Shown: one piece after another, positions 1 to 8,009 of the stretch
Numbering within the stretch: the first letter of the stretch is position 1
How the letters are laid out: the number at the start of each line of letters is the position of its first letter
Origin: an uncultured Ignavibacteriota bacterium
GTDB taxonomy: Bacteria > Bacteroidota > Ignavibacteria > UBA10030 > UBA8401
DNA length: 16,985 bases
Direction of reading: 5' to 3'
Assembly (NCBI GenBank): GCA_903907305.1
Contig: CAIVNT010000157.1
Span: 1-16,985, forward strand
Position numbers and translations under genes: made by a program
The notes under the pieces: generated by a model
Database searches by the model: none
The model's input: the letters and a program-made list of their open reading frames with translations, nothing else
What the model was told of the DNA's origin: nothing

Positions 1-1
1 C

Positions 2-247
2 ACTTTGAATGAATCGACGAATGATGATAAGGTCGTCTTCGATGCGGTGAAAGGGATCTTCCTGAAAGCGTATTCCAAACGGATGGCTGTACGTCTGCTC
101 GGCGTGGGGCTCACACAATTCTCCGAAGCGAAAGAGGAACCGCTGTCGCTCTTCCCTGATGATGAAAAACGGACGCAGGTTTTAAGTGCGGTGGATAAGT
201 TGAAGAAGAAATTCGGTGACGATGCGATCCACACCGGTTCGTTATAA
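2..247 (+). CDS. dinB: DNA polymerase IV (Y-family, DinB-like), C-terminal end only
   Basis: Partial gene. The reading frame is open to the left window edge, so the true start lies outside; the TTG at 5 is not a convincing start. The visible 81 residues match the end of the little-finger domain of Y-family translesion polymerases: a short strand RLLGVGLTQF, then PLSLF, which resembles the sliding-clamp binding motif (QLSLF type), then a helix and the ending KKFGDDAIHTGSL, which resembles the usual FGxxxIxxGSL tail of DinB. The catalytic palm and finger domains are not visible, so activity cannot be judged. Family role: error-prone bypass synthesis at damaged DNA, recruited through the beta clamp. 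Another Y-family member cannot be fully excluded from this fragment. No clear terminator follows; the T-run at 293-301 has no stem before it. Confidence 0.78.
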   Translation, partial: TLNESTNDDKVVFDAVKGIFLKAYSKRMAVRLLGVGLTQFSEAKEEPLSLFPDDEKRTQVLSAVDKLKKKFGDDAIHTGSL

Positions 248-340
248 ATATTTCCGTTGCAAATACTCCGCAATATATTTACTTTGTTCGGTCTTTTTTT
301 TTACCCCATCCATCACCGCGTAATAAATTTAAGGAGTGTT

Positions 341-976
341 ATGAAACTGTTCTTTTCCGTGATGCTGATCTTCGCTTTCACCATATTAACGGGCTGCGGT
401 TCCTCATCGCTGCTCACGCAAGTCTCGGGCACCGCTGTCGGTGCAGATGCACAATCTGCCTACAAGACCGTTTCATCCGTTTTTGCCGCAAATAATTTTT
501 CCGTCTCCGGCGATGATGCCGGCTTCAAAGGACTCATTGCTGATTATGGGACTCCCTGGAAATATTCCATTTACGGCGACGGCGAGAATTTTCACGAGAA
601 GATATTCACTCTTGGTATGGAGATCACCGTCGACATCACCGCCAATGCGGCCGGCGGAACCAGTATCACGCTGAAACCGATATATTGGCAGACCGAAGAA
701 CTCGGTGCTCTCGATAAAAAACTGGACAAGATCGCCGATAAGGTCAATTCGGCAACCGGCAAGGATGTTCTGGGAAAGACCGAAGGTGCTTCAGCATTCC
801 CCAACGCTTCTTCGCTCCGCTATTATAAAGAGGATGACCGTGAAAGCGGCGCATTGACCCCTGAAGATACCAAGATCTATAAGAAAATGATCGTTGTCTT
901 TTCAAAAGTGGTGGACGAGATATCGGCTCAATTGAATATCGGTAAGGACAAGCTGAAGCTCGACATTAAAGAATAA
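341..976 (+). CDS. Small unrecognised lipoprotein
   Basis: A 211-residue protein read from ATG 341, chosen because AAGGAG (331-336) sits five bases upstream and because this start gives a clean lipoprotein signal peptide. The frame is also open from 257 but that region adds nothing plausible. Residues 1-19 are a hydrophobic signal (MKLFFSVMLIFAFTILTGC) ending in the lipobox LTGC, so Cys19 should be lipidated and the mature protein anchored in a membrane, probably the outer one. The mature part is mixed alpha/beta, with an early segment that resembles small DUF-type lipoproteins in which a helix is followed by strands (AYKTVSSVFAANNFSV). The C-terminal third is lysine- and aspartate-rich and helical. 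I do not recognise the family and assign no function. It is followed by a repeat element and a strong terminator, so it is probably monocistronic or the last gene after dinB. Confidence 0.85.
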   Translation: MKLFFSVMLIFAFTILTGCGSSSLLTQVSGTAVGADAQSAYKTVSSVFAANNFSVSGDDAGFKGLIADYGTPWKYSIYGDGENFHEKIFTLGMEITVDITANAAGGTSITLKPIYWQTEELGALDKKLDKIADKVNSATGKDVLGKTEGASAFPNASSLRYYKEDDRESGALTPEDTKIYKKMIVVFSKVVDEISAQLNIGKDKLKLDIKE

Positions 977-1008
977 CGATCAACTCAGAATTCATTTTAA
1001 AAATGGAA

Positions 1009-1037
1009 CGTCCCGACTCATCATCGGGACGCTCAGG
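1009..1037 (-). repeat. Palindromic intergenic repeat, copy 1
   Basis: A perfect 8-bp inverted repeat CGTCCCGA (1009-1016) / TCGGGACG (1024-1031) with a 7-base loop. Read on the minus strand it begins CCTGAGC, then GTCCC, about nine bases, then TCGGGACG. The element at 12354-12405 has the same order of blocks on the plus strand. It lies between the convergent lipoprotein and yebC genes, just ahead of the terminator hairpin. No T-run follows directly, so it is not an obvious terminator itself. Confidence 0.6.
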
Positions 1038-1060
1038 TTTAAATAATATTGCAATCCTGT

Positions 1061-1093
1061 AATCTTGTAATTGAATGAATTACAAGATTTTTT
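1061..1093 (+). terminator. Rho-independent terminator of the lipoprotein gene
   Basis: A perfect 12-bp stem AATCTTGTAATT (1061-1072) / AATTACAAGATT (1078-1089) with a 5-base loop, running into TTTTTT (1088-1093). The stem is AT-rich. The T-run is on the plus strand, so it fits termination of the lipoprotein transcript. On the minus strand no comparable U-tract follows, so yebC may rely on the hairpin alone. Confidence 0.82.
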
Positions 1094-1095
1094 AA

Positions 1096-1806
1096 CTATG
1101 CCATATTGTGATACACATTCTGCACATCATCATCCTCTTCCATCGCATCGATCAGATCGGTCACTTCTTTCGCCTGTTCGGGCGTTAATTCTTTTGTCGT
1201 GGTCGGAATGTACTGCAGTTCGGTACTTGCCGGTTCAATCCCTCGTTCTTCAAGCGCTTTCTGCATAGAACCGAATCCCTGGAACGTCGTGTAGACATAC
1301 AGGAACTTCTCATCGCCGCTCAATTCGTCCAGTCCGTGATCGATCATCTCCAGTTCGAAAGTGTCGATATCCGCGACCTTCTCGATCGGTATCTTGAAGA
1401 TCCCTTTCCGTTCGAACATAAATGCGATCGAGCCGGAATTTCCCATCGCTCCGCCGTATTCCTTGAAATGATACCGTACATTCGAAACGGTCCGCGTCTG
1501 ATTATCCGTTGCGCATTCCACTACCACGGCAATACCGTGCAGCGCATATCCCTCGTAGATGATCTCGAAATATCCCGATGTATCCTTGTTCGACGCACGC
1601 TTGATCGCTGCATCGATCCGGTCCTTCGGCATGTTCACGCTTTTCGCATTCTGAATGGCAATACGCAGATGCGAATTCGCTTTCGGATCCACCCCCCCGG
1701 CCTTCACCGCAATTTCAATATCTTTTCCGATGCGATTGAACGCTTTGGACATTTTCTTGAAGCGAGCGAACATCACGTGTTTACGTTTTTCGAATATTCT
1801 TCCCAT
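1096..1806 (-). CDS. yebC: YebC/PmpR family protein
   Basis: A 236-residue protein, normal length for the YebC/PmpR/TACO1 family. The conserved core is visible: MSKAFNRIGKDIEIAVKAGG near residues 19-38, SVNMPKDRIDAAIKRA near 55-70, YEGYALHGIAVVVE near 84-97, the stretch with MGNSGSIAFMFERKG near 120-134, and the C-terminal acidic DAMEEDDDVQNVYHNM. The N-terminus (MGRIFEKRK) differs from the MAGHSKWANIKHRK form of proteobacteria and matches what I recall from Bacteroidota. Family members have been described as transcription regulators and, more recently, as ribosome-associated factors that relieve stalling at proline-rich stretches; the sequence does not decide between these. GAGAAG lies seven bases upstream of ATG. 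It is transcribed away from the histidine kinase gene and towards the lipoprotein gene, with no operon partner in the window. Confidence 0.93.
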   Translation of the reverse strand: MGRIFEKRKHVMFARFKKMSKAFNRIGKDIEIAVKAGGVDPKANSHLRIAIQNAKSVNMPKDRIDAAIKRASNKDTSGYFEIIYEGYALHGIAVVVECATDNQTRTVSNVRYHFKEYGGAMGNSGSIAFMFERKGIFKIPIEKVADIDTFELEMIDHGLDELSGDEKFLYVYTTFQGFGSMQKALEERGIEPASTELQYIPTTTKELTPEQAKEVTDLIDAMEEDDDVQNVYHNMA

Positions 1807-2078
1807 AAAAACACTTCTCTCAATGAATCAGGCGGTGAAAAATCTCTTAAAATAGTGGTAGAAAATACGAAAAAAGCTGTTGAAGGTAAAGATGCGATGC
1901 GGACATTCCTTTCCAGCGAATATTGAATACAATAAATCATACAAAACCGTCCGAGTTGTGCTCGCTCCTGAGATCCTCATTATGAAAACCCGTTGATTGC
2001 AGATTATCTAATGATTAATTTCACAATAATGTTTTTATCGCATCACCAACAAATATCGTGCGTTGTTTGAACATCATT

Positions 2079-5000
2079 ATGAAAAAATCTCAACTCAAAT
2101 CCCCGGCAACATCCAAACGCAGACAAACCTCTCCTTCTTCCCGCGCCGTATCAACACGTGTATCCATCGGGAAACCGATTGAACAAAAGAATTCATTTGA
2201 ATTAATTCAAAAGAACGAACTGCGCTACAAAGCGTTCGTTCAGAACAGTTCGGAAGGAATTTGGTGTTTTGGTTTGAAGCAGCCGATGGATATTTCGCTG
2301 TCGGTAAAGACGCAGATCAAACGATTCTTTAAAGATGCATATCTGCTGGAATGCAACAATGAGTATGCAAAGATGTATGGTTTTACAAGTGCGGCGGAGA
2401 TCATCGGCGCCCGTCTTGAAGATATGCTGGTGAAAGATGATCCAAAAAACATCCAATATCTGACCGATTTTATTCTCTCCAATTATCGGTTGCGCGAAAC
2501 AGAAACGACCGAGCATGATAAGAACGGCAGGCGCTTCTCGGTGTTGAACAATCTGATCGGAACAGTGGTTGACGGCAAACTTATCGATGCGTGGGGAACA
2601 CAGCGCGATATCACGGCGCAAAAACGGGCGGAAGAAGAGTTACGGAAAAAGAATATCGAACATACATTCCTTGCCGAAGCTTCAATGGCGCTGGCGGAAT
2701 GCTCCACGGAAAAAGAGGTCTATGGTGTTATCAGGCAAAAACTGCTGCGGCTGATCCCGGGTTGCGTCCTGATCATTATGAACACATCACCTGACGGACA
2801 GAAGAGTATCGTGGTGGATATTGTAGGAATTGATTCTTCAATTTTCTCGGCAGGCATGAAAATGCTCCGATTCGATCCTGTTGGCAAAGCGTTCGATAAT
2901 ATGAAGGGATTTGCTGAACTGTTCTGTAAACCGAATCTTCATAAATTCAACGGAGGATTGTTTGAGGTCTCCTCGGGGGTTATTCCAAAATTCATCGCTC
3001 GAAGGATCGAGAAACTGTTAGGGGTGCGAGGATTCTATTCCATTGGTATCGCCGAGGAGAACTCGTACCTCGGGTACATCCATATCTTCACAAAAGAACC
3101 GGAGATGCCGGTTGCTCCTTCAACAATTGAAACATTCACCCATCAGTGCCACCTCGCACTCACCAAGATCAATACGCTGCTGAAGGTTGCCGAAGAGGCA
3201 CATCGGCGGATGAAGATGATGAACACTTCCAGCGATGGAATTGCCATCATCGATCAGCAGCACTGTATTGTGGAATGTAACCCGCGGTTCGCACAGATGC
3301 TGGGATACACCATCAGCGAACTCGTCGGTTTCCATACGTGGGATTTCGAAGCTGTCATGTCGGAACACGATATTCGGAAAAATTTTGCCGACCTCTCCTC
3401 CATCAACACAATATTTGAAACGCGTCACCGGCGAAAGGATGGAACTACTTTCGATGTGGAAGTCAGTGCCGACGGTACAAGGGTTGGGAATGAACCTCTG
3501 ATCTTCGTCGTCTGCCGCAATATTACAGAGCGGAAAGATATGATCCGTGCGCTGCGCAACAGCGAAGAAAAACACCGCATGCTGTTCGACACAATGGCGC
3601 AGGGTGTTGTGTATCAGGACAATAATGGTGCAATTGTTTCCGCCAATCCTGCGGCAGAACGGCTGCTGGGAATTTCTGTCGATCAAATGATGGGTCGAAC
3701 CTCGCTCGATCCGCGCTGGCATTGCATCCACGAGGATGGAACGCTTTACCCCGGCGAAACACACCCTCCAATGGTCGCTCTCAGCACCGGAAAACAGGTG
3801 CTCGGCTGTATGATGGGTGTCTTCAATGTGCTGACCGATCGGTACGCGTGGATCATTATCGATTCGGTTCCTCAATTCAGCCCGGGGGAATCCGCTCCTT
3901 TTATGGTCTACACAACGTTCGAAAATGTCACCGAACGAAAAATGATCGAAGAGGAACGAAAAAAGAATCTGGAACAGATCAAACTGAGCGAAGAAAGCTA
4001 CCGGGGGCTCTTCAACAGTGTGCAGGATGCCATCTATATACAGAATGAGAACGCCGAATTTCTTGATGTAAATGACGGTGCCGTTGCTATGTATGGTTAC
4101 AGCCGCGAGGAACTCGTCGGTAAAACACCGGCATTTGTTTCTGCACCGAATATGAATGATGATTTTGATTTTCCCGCGATTCTCGGCGAAGTGATGAAGG
4201 GGAATCCGTATCACTTCGAGTTCTGGGGAAAACGGAAGAACGGCGAGATATTTCCTAAAAGTGTCAGTCTCTATAAGGGGACGTATTTTAGCAAACAGGT
4301 GATCATCGCGCTGGCCCAGGATATTACTGTGCGCGTCGCTGTAGAAAATGTCCGGAAAGAAAGTGAACAAAAACTCCGGAATATTTTTGAAGCCCTGGAA
4401 GAAGGACTTGCACTCAACGAACTTGTCTATAATGAAGACGGCGAGGTTGTTGACTACCGTATCCTTGAAGTTAATTCTGCCTTTAAGCGCGTCGGCAACT
4501 TCGGACACAACAATTTTTCCGGCCGACTTGCCACCGACCTCTATAAAATGCCCCGGGAATATATTTCATCCTTCTGGAAAGAACATCTTCACGATACACA
4601 ATCGATCAAAACAGATCTCTTTGATGAACAGACAAAGAGGTGGACGCATGTTTCCGCCTCCGTTCCGGTAAACGGAAAATTTGTAACTTCCTTCGTCGAC
4701 ATCACCGAGTTGAAAAATACTGAACAGGCTCTGCGCAGCAGCGAACAGTATAATCGTTCTCTGCATGACACTTCCCCAAACGCCACGACCGTTTCTGATC
4801 TGAACGGTAATCTCGTCTATATCAATAAACAGGCGCTGATCATGTATGGTCACGACCTGAACGAGGACCTCATCGGCAGGAATATCTTCGGGTGGATCCC
4901 CGATTATCACCGCGAAGAGGTAATAGCAAGAGTGAAAGAACTGATCACCGGGGGAACGCTGCGCAATTATCAAACAACCGTAAAACGGAAGAACGGAGAA

Positions 5001-7358
5001 TTGTTCTCTGCGGAGATCAATGCGTCGCTCGTGCCGAACAGTGATGGAGAACCGGCGTTTTTCCTGATCATCGTTTCCGATATCAGTGAGCGTGTAAAGA
5101 GCGATAAAGAGGTCCGCAGAATAAAAAAACGTCTTGAACGTGCAGAAAGCGTGGCACAATTCGGGAATTGGGAGTTATCCATAAATGAAAAAATGATCCA
5201 TGCTTCCGACGGCGCAAAAAAGATCTATGGCATCATCACTAACATTATTCCTTTGGAGCTTGCGCAAGGGATCGTATTAGAAGAATATCAGAGTATGATG
5301 AACCGAGCGCTGTCTGACCTGGTTGAAAAGGATATTCCTTATACCGTTGAATTCAAGATACGGCGCGCATCGGACGGTGAGATACGCGATATTTTTTCGA
5401 AGGCGGAATATCACGAGGATTCACAAAAAATTTTTGGTGTCATTCACGACATCACCGACCGGAAAAAAGCGCAGGAACACCTGGAGAAAAGCGAACAACG
5501 TTACCGTAATATCGTGGACAATCTCCATCAGGCATACTACGAATCGAACAGAAAAGCGGTCTTGACCTATTGTAATCCCGGATTCCTCATTATGAGCGGG
5601 TATAACGAAGTCGAACTGAAGAGCTGTGTCTCCTTCAAAATGGTAGCGCCGGAACACCGGCCGCGTGTGATCGGGGCCTATATTGGGATGATGGCGGAAA
5701 AGCGGTCGGATATGACCATCGAATTTCTCATCGCCACAAAAGAAGGAAAAAAAATCTGGGTAGAACAGACTACGCACTTTGATTTCAACGGTGCCGGCCA
5801 TTTTAGTAAAGCATCACATTTTGTCAAGGATATTTCTGAACGGAAACAGTCGCAGGAACGGTTAATGGAAAGCGAACAGCGGTACCGGCAGATCACCGAA
5901 GCTGTCACCGATTATATTTATACTGTTACCATGGAAAATCATGTCGTCTCATCCACAAAGCACGGACCGGGATGTCGCGCGGTAACGGGATATACACAGG
6001 AAGATTTTGATCAAAACCGTTTTCTATGGTACAATATGGTCGTTCCTGAAGACCGCACCATCGTTGAAGAACAGCTCGACGCATTGCTTGAACAGAAGAA
6101 TTCGGCGCCGATCGAACACCGTATCTTCCGAAAGGACGGCAATCTGCGGTGGGTGCGCAAGACACTCGTCCCCAGGCGAAACGAGTCAGGAGAAATTATT
6201 TCCTATGATGGTCTCATCCAGGATGTTACCGAACGGAAAGAGGCTGAACTGAAGTTGCGTTCCAGCGAGGAACGCAATAGGGCGTTGGTCAGTTCTCTTC
6301 CCGATATTATGTTTGTTCACGATAAGAACGGATTGTTTTTAGATTACCACACACCGGGAAATACTCCGCTGTGGTTCGAACCGGAGTACTTCCTTGGCAA
6401 ATCGTTCACAGATATTCTGCCGAAAGAGGTCGTAGATATTGTCATTCCGAAGTTTAAGGCTGCATTTATCACCAACGATTTGCAGACGTATGAGTATTCT
6501 GCTCTCAATGGTAATGAAACAAAGTTCTATGAGGCTCGAATTATTGCGTTTGAGAACAATAAGGCTTTGAACATCATCCGTGATGTCACCGACAAAGTGA
6601 GGGCCGAGAACGACCTGCGGACGCTTAATGAAGATCTTGAATCGCGCGTAATAGAACGGACAGCGCAGCTCACTGAAGCGAATCAGGAACTCGAGGCATT
6701 CAGCTACTCCGTGTCGCACGATCTCCGGGCTCCGCTCCGTGCGATCGATTCCTTTTCCGCAATACTGCTGGAAGGAAACGAGGATAAATTCGACGACGAG
6801 GGAAAACGCCTTATTTCGGTCATCCGCACCAGCATCAGAAAGATGGACCTGCTGATCAACGGACTGCTGACGCTTTCGCGCATTGGCCGAAGCGAACTGC
6901 ACATCACCGCCATTAATATGAATTCGCTGGCGCACACCCTGATCAACGAGAATCTTTCCGAAGATCAGCGCAACCGGTATACCATCCGAATCGATGATCT
7001 TCCTGCAGTCAACGGCGACGAATCACTCATCCGCCAGGCTCTGAACAACCTTCTCTCCAATGCGGTGAAATATTCTGCAGCGGTTGAGCACCCCGCCATT
7101 GAGATCAGCGGCACCATCCTTGAAAATTCAGCGGTCTATTCGGTGAAAGACAACGGCGCGGGATTCGACCCGTCGAAAGCAACAAAATTATTTGGTATCT
7201 TCCAGCGGCTTCATACGGACGATCAGTTCAAAGGACTCGGCGTCGGTCTCTCTATCGTCCAGCGGATTATTCACCGCCACGGCGGCAGGGTCTGGGCAGA
7301 CGGAAAACTGAACGGCGGCGCAATCTTCTCCTTCTCACTTCCGTGCGGGAAAGAATGA
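2079..7358 (+). CDS. Soluble multi-PAS/GAF sensor histidine kinase
   Basis: A very large (1759 residues) sensor kinase with no membrane segment or signal peptide, so cytoplasmic. ATG 2079 is preferred over the in-frame GTG 2058; neither has a good ribosome binding site. Rough layout: PAS 47-180, GAF-like 193-371, then nine PAS domains starting near 383, 498, 640, 766, 891, 1021, 1141, 1268 and 1399. Most PAS units end in a D(I/V)T(E/D)RK-type motif and are linked by a helix ending in SEQRYR or similar. A coiled coil (1512-1540) leads to HisKA with SVSHDLRAPLR, phospho-acceptor His1547, and a HATPase with N box (Asn1661 in NNLLSNAVKYS), G1 DNGAGFD (1691-1697), F box KLFGIFQRLH and G2 GLGVGLS (1719-1725). 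All kinase motifs are intact. The HisKA resembles phytochrome-like kinases, but no chromophore-binding phytochrome unit is seen. No receiver domain or response regulator is present here, so the partner is unknown. The stop overlaps the next gene. Confidence 0.93.
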   Translation: MKKSQLKSPATSKRRQTSPSSRAVSTRVSIGKPIEQKNSFELIQKNELRYKAFVQNSSEGIWCFGLKQPMDISLSVKTQIKRFFKDAYLLECNNEYAKMYGFTSAAEIIGARLEDMLVKDDPKNIQYLTDFILSNYRLRETETTEHDKNGRRFSVLNNLIGTVVDGKLIDAWGTQRDITAQKRAEEELRKKNIEHTFLAEASMALAECSTEKEVYGVIRQKLLRLIPGCVLIIMNTSPDGQKSIVVDIVGIDSSIFSAGMKMLRFDPVGKAFDNMKGFAELFCKPNLHKFNGGLFEVSSGVIPKFIARRIEKLLGVRGFYSIGIAEENSYLGYIHIFTKEPEMPVAPSTIETFTHQCHLALTKINTLLKVAEEAHRRMKMMNTSSDGIAIIDQQHCIVECNPRFAQMLGYTISELVGFHTWDFEAVMSEHDIRKNFADLSSINTIFETRHRRKDGTTFDVEVSADGTRVGNEPLIFVVCRNITERKDMIRALRNSEEKHRMLFDTMAQGVVYQDNNGAIVSANPAAERLLGISVDQMMGRTSLDPRWHCIHEDGTLYPGETHPPMVALSTGKQVLGCMMGVFNVLTDRYAWIIIDSVPQFSPGESAPFMVYTTFENVTERKMIEEERKKNLEQIKLSEESYRGLFNSVQDAIYIQNENAEFLDVNDGAVAMYGYSREELVGKTPAFVSAPNMNDDFDFPAILGEVMKGNPYHFEFWGKRKNGEIFPKSVSLYKGTYFSKQVIIALAQDITVRVAVENVRKESEQKLRNIFEALEEGLALNELVYNEDGEVVDYRILEVNSAFKRVGNFGHNNFSGRLATDLYKMPREYISSFWKEHLHDTQSIKTDLFDEQTKRWTHVSASVPVNGKFVTSFVDITELKNTEQALRSSEQYNRSLHDTSPNATTVSDLNGNLVYINKQALIMYGHDLNEDLIGRNIFGWIPDYHREEVIARVKELITGGTLRNYQTTVKRKNGELFSAEINASLVPNSDGEPAFFLIIVSDISERVKSDKEVRRIKKRLERAESVAQFGNWELSINEKMIHASDGAKKIYGIITNIIPLELAQGIVLEEYQSMMNRALSDLVEKDIPYTVEFKIRRASDGEIRDIFSKAEYHEDSQKIFGVIHDITDRKKAQEHLEKSEQRYRNIVDNLHQAYYESNRKAVLTYCNPGFLIMSGYNEVELKSCVSFKMVAPEHRPRVIGAYIGMMAEKRSDMTIEFLIATKEGKKIWVEQTTHFDFNGAGHFSKASHFVKDISERKQSQERLMESEQRYRQITEAVTDYIYTVTMENHVVSSTKHGPGCRAVTGYTQEDFDQNRFLWYNMVVPEDRTIVEEQLDALLEQKNSAPIEHRIFRKDGNLRWVRKTLVPRRNESGEIISYDGLIQDVTERKEAELKLRSSEERNRALVSSLPDIMFVHDKNGLFLDYHTPGNTPLWFEPEYFLGKSFTDILPKEVVDIVIPKFKAAFITNDLQTYEYSALNGNETKFYEARIIAFENNKALNIIRDVTDKVRAENDLRTLNEDLESRVIERTAQLTEANQELEAFSYSVSHDLRAPLRAIDSFSAILLEGNEDKFDDEGKRLISVIRTSIRKMDLLINGLLTLSRIGRSELHITAINMNSLAHTLINENLSEDQRNRYTIRIDDLPAVNGDESLIRQALNNLLSNAVKYSAAVEHPAIEISGTILENSAVYSVKDNGAGFDPSKATKLFGIFQRLHTDDQFKGLGVGLSIVQRIIHRHGGRVWADGKLNGGAIFSFSLPCGKE

Positions 7359-7891
7359 ACGCCGGTAAACGAACATACGATCTTCGCTCGGAGCTTGAAC
7401 GCGAACATTCTAAACAGAATACCGTTCGCATCGCCCGGCGGATCGGGTCTGACGAAACGCTGTTCTCTCTGCTGATGACACTCGTCCTCAGCGGAGACCG
7501 AATGGTCTCTCAGCGCGCTTCATGGGTAATGAGCGACTGTATCGAGAATACTCCGTCGCTCGCACTTCCGTGGATAGATAAAATGATCCGCCGTTCGCAA
7601 GAGAAGGATATCCACAATGCCGTGCAAAGGAATATCCTGCGTTCTCTTCAGTTCGTTGTTATCCCGAAACGTTTACGCGGCATCGCTGTGAATGTGTGTG
7701 CAGAGAATCTGCAGTCTGTTCATACTGCGGTTGCGGCAAAAGTGTTCTCAATGTCTGTGCTGACGAATATTGCACAGGTTGAGCCGGATCTTCGCCGAGA
7801 GGTCGTGTTCCTGGTCGAGCCGTTAACACTTCATGCCTCTGCGGGAGTACGGTCCAGATCAAAAAAAGCATTGAAGCTGCTCACAATTTGA
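7355..7891 (+). CDS. HEAT-like repeat protein
   Basis: A 178-residue all-helical protein. ATG 7355 is chosen because it overlaps the kinase stop (ATGA at 7355-7358) and has GGGAAAGA just upstream; an in-frame GTG at 7343 is less likely. The sequence is a run of amphipathic helix pairs of HEAT/ARM type, for example SQRASWVMSDCIENTPSLAL, then a stretch with AVQRNILRSLQ, then AAVAAKVFSMSVLTNIAQ-like segments near the C-terminus. Such short proteins are, to my memory, common in Bacteroidota-like genomes and carry no known enzyme activity; some have been given misleading enzyme names. HEAT repeats usually bind other proteins. The 4-bp overlap implies translational coupling with the histidine kinase, so a role as kinase-associated scaffold or regulator is possible, but this is inference from position only. 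No signal peptide is seen. Confidence 0.8.
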   Translation: MNAGKRTYDLRSELEREHSKQNTVRIARRIGSDETLFSLLMTLVLSGDRMVSQRASWVMSDCIENTPSLALPWIDKMIRRSQEKDIHNAVQRNILRSLQFVVIPKRLRGIAVNVCAENLQSVHTAVAAKVFSMSVLTNIAQVEPDLRREVVFLVEPLTLHASAGVRSRSKKALKLLTI

Positions 7892-8009
7892 TGTTGTTTC
7901 TCTCCTCTCGCCTCTCTACATTTAATAAGATTTTTTTTATCTGTTGTCGCGCTCCTTCCGTTTTGATAGCCGGCACGGTCACATTCATTTCACAATCCGT
8001 CAAACACAT

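Noticed and set aside
292..302. T-run after the dinB-like gene as a terminator
   Set aside because: No inverted repeat of useful length precedes the T-run.
1336..1926. 196-codon plus-strand frame overlapping yebC and reaching into the divergent gap
   Set aside because: Most of it is antisense to the well-conserved YebC core, and the part beyond 1806 has no ribosome binding site or family resemblance.
1993..2021. TTGATT with TAATTT 17 bp later as the kinase promoter
   Set aside because: The -10 matches the consensus at only three of six positions in an AT-rich gap.
3120..4508. 462-codon open frame on the minus strand inside the kinase gene
   Set aside because: It is antisense to PAS domains 2-5, whose protein is clearly conserved; its own translation shows no domain, only Cys/His/Arg-rich shadow composition.
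3200..6620. Regularly spaced repeats in the kinase gene as a CRISPR-like or tandem DNA repeat
   Set aside because: The periodicity is at protein level (PAS units of about 120 residues with similar linkers); the DNA is not repeated closely enough.
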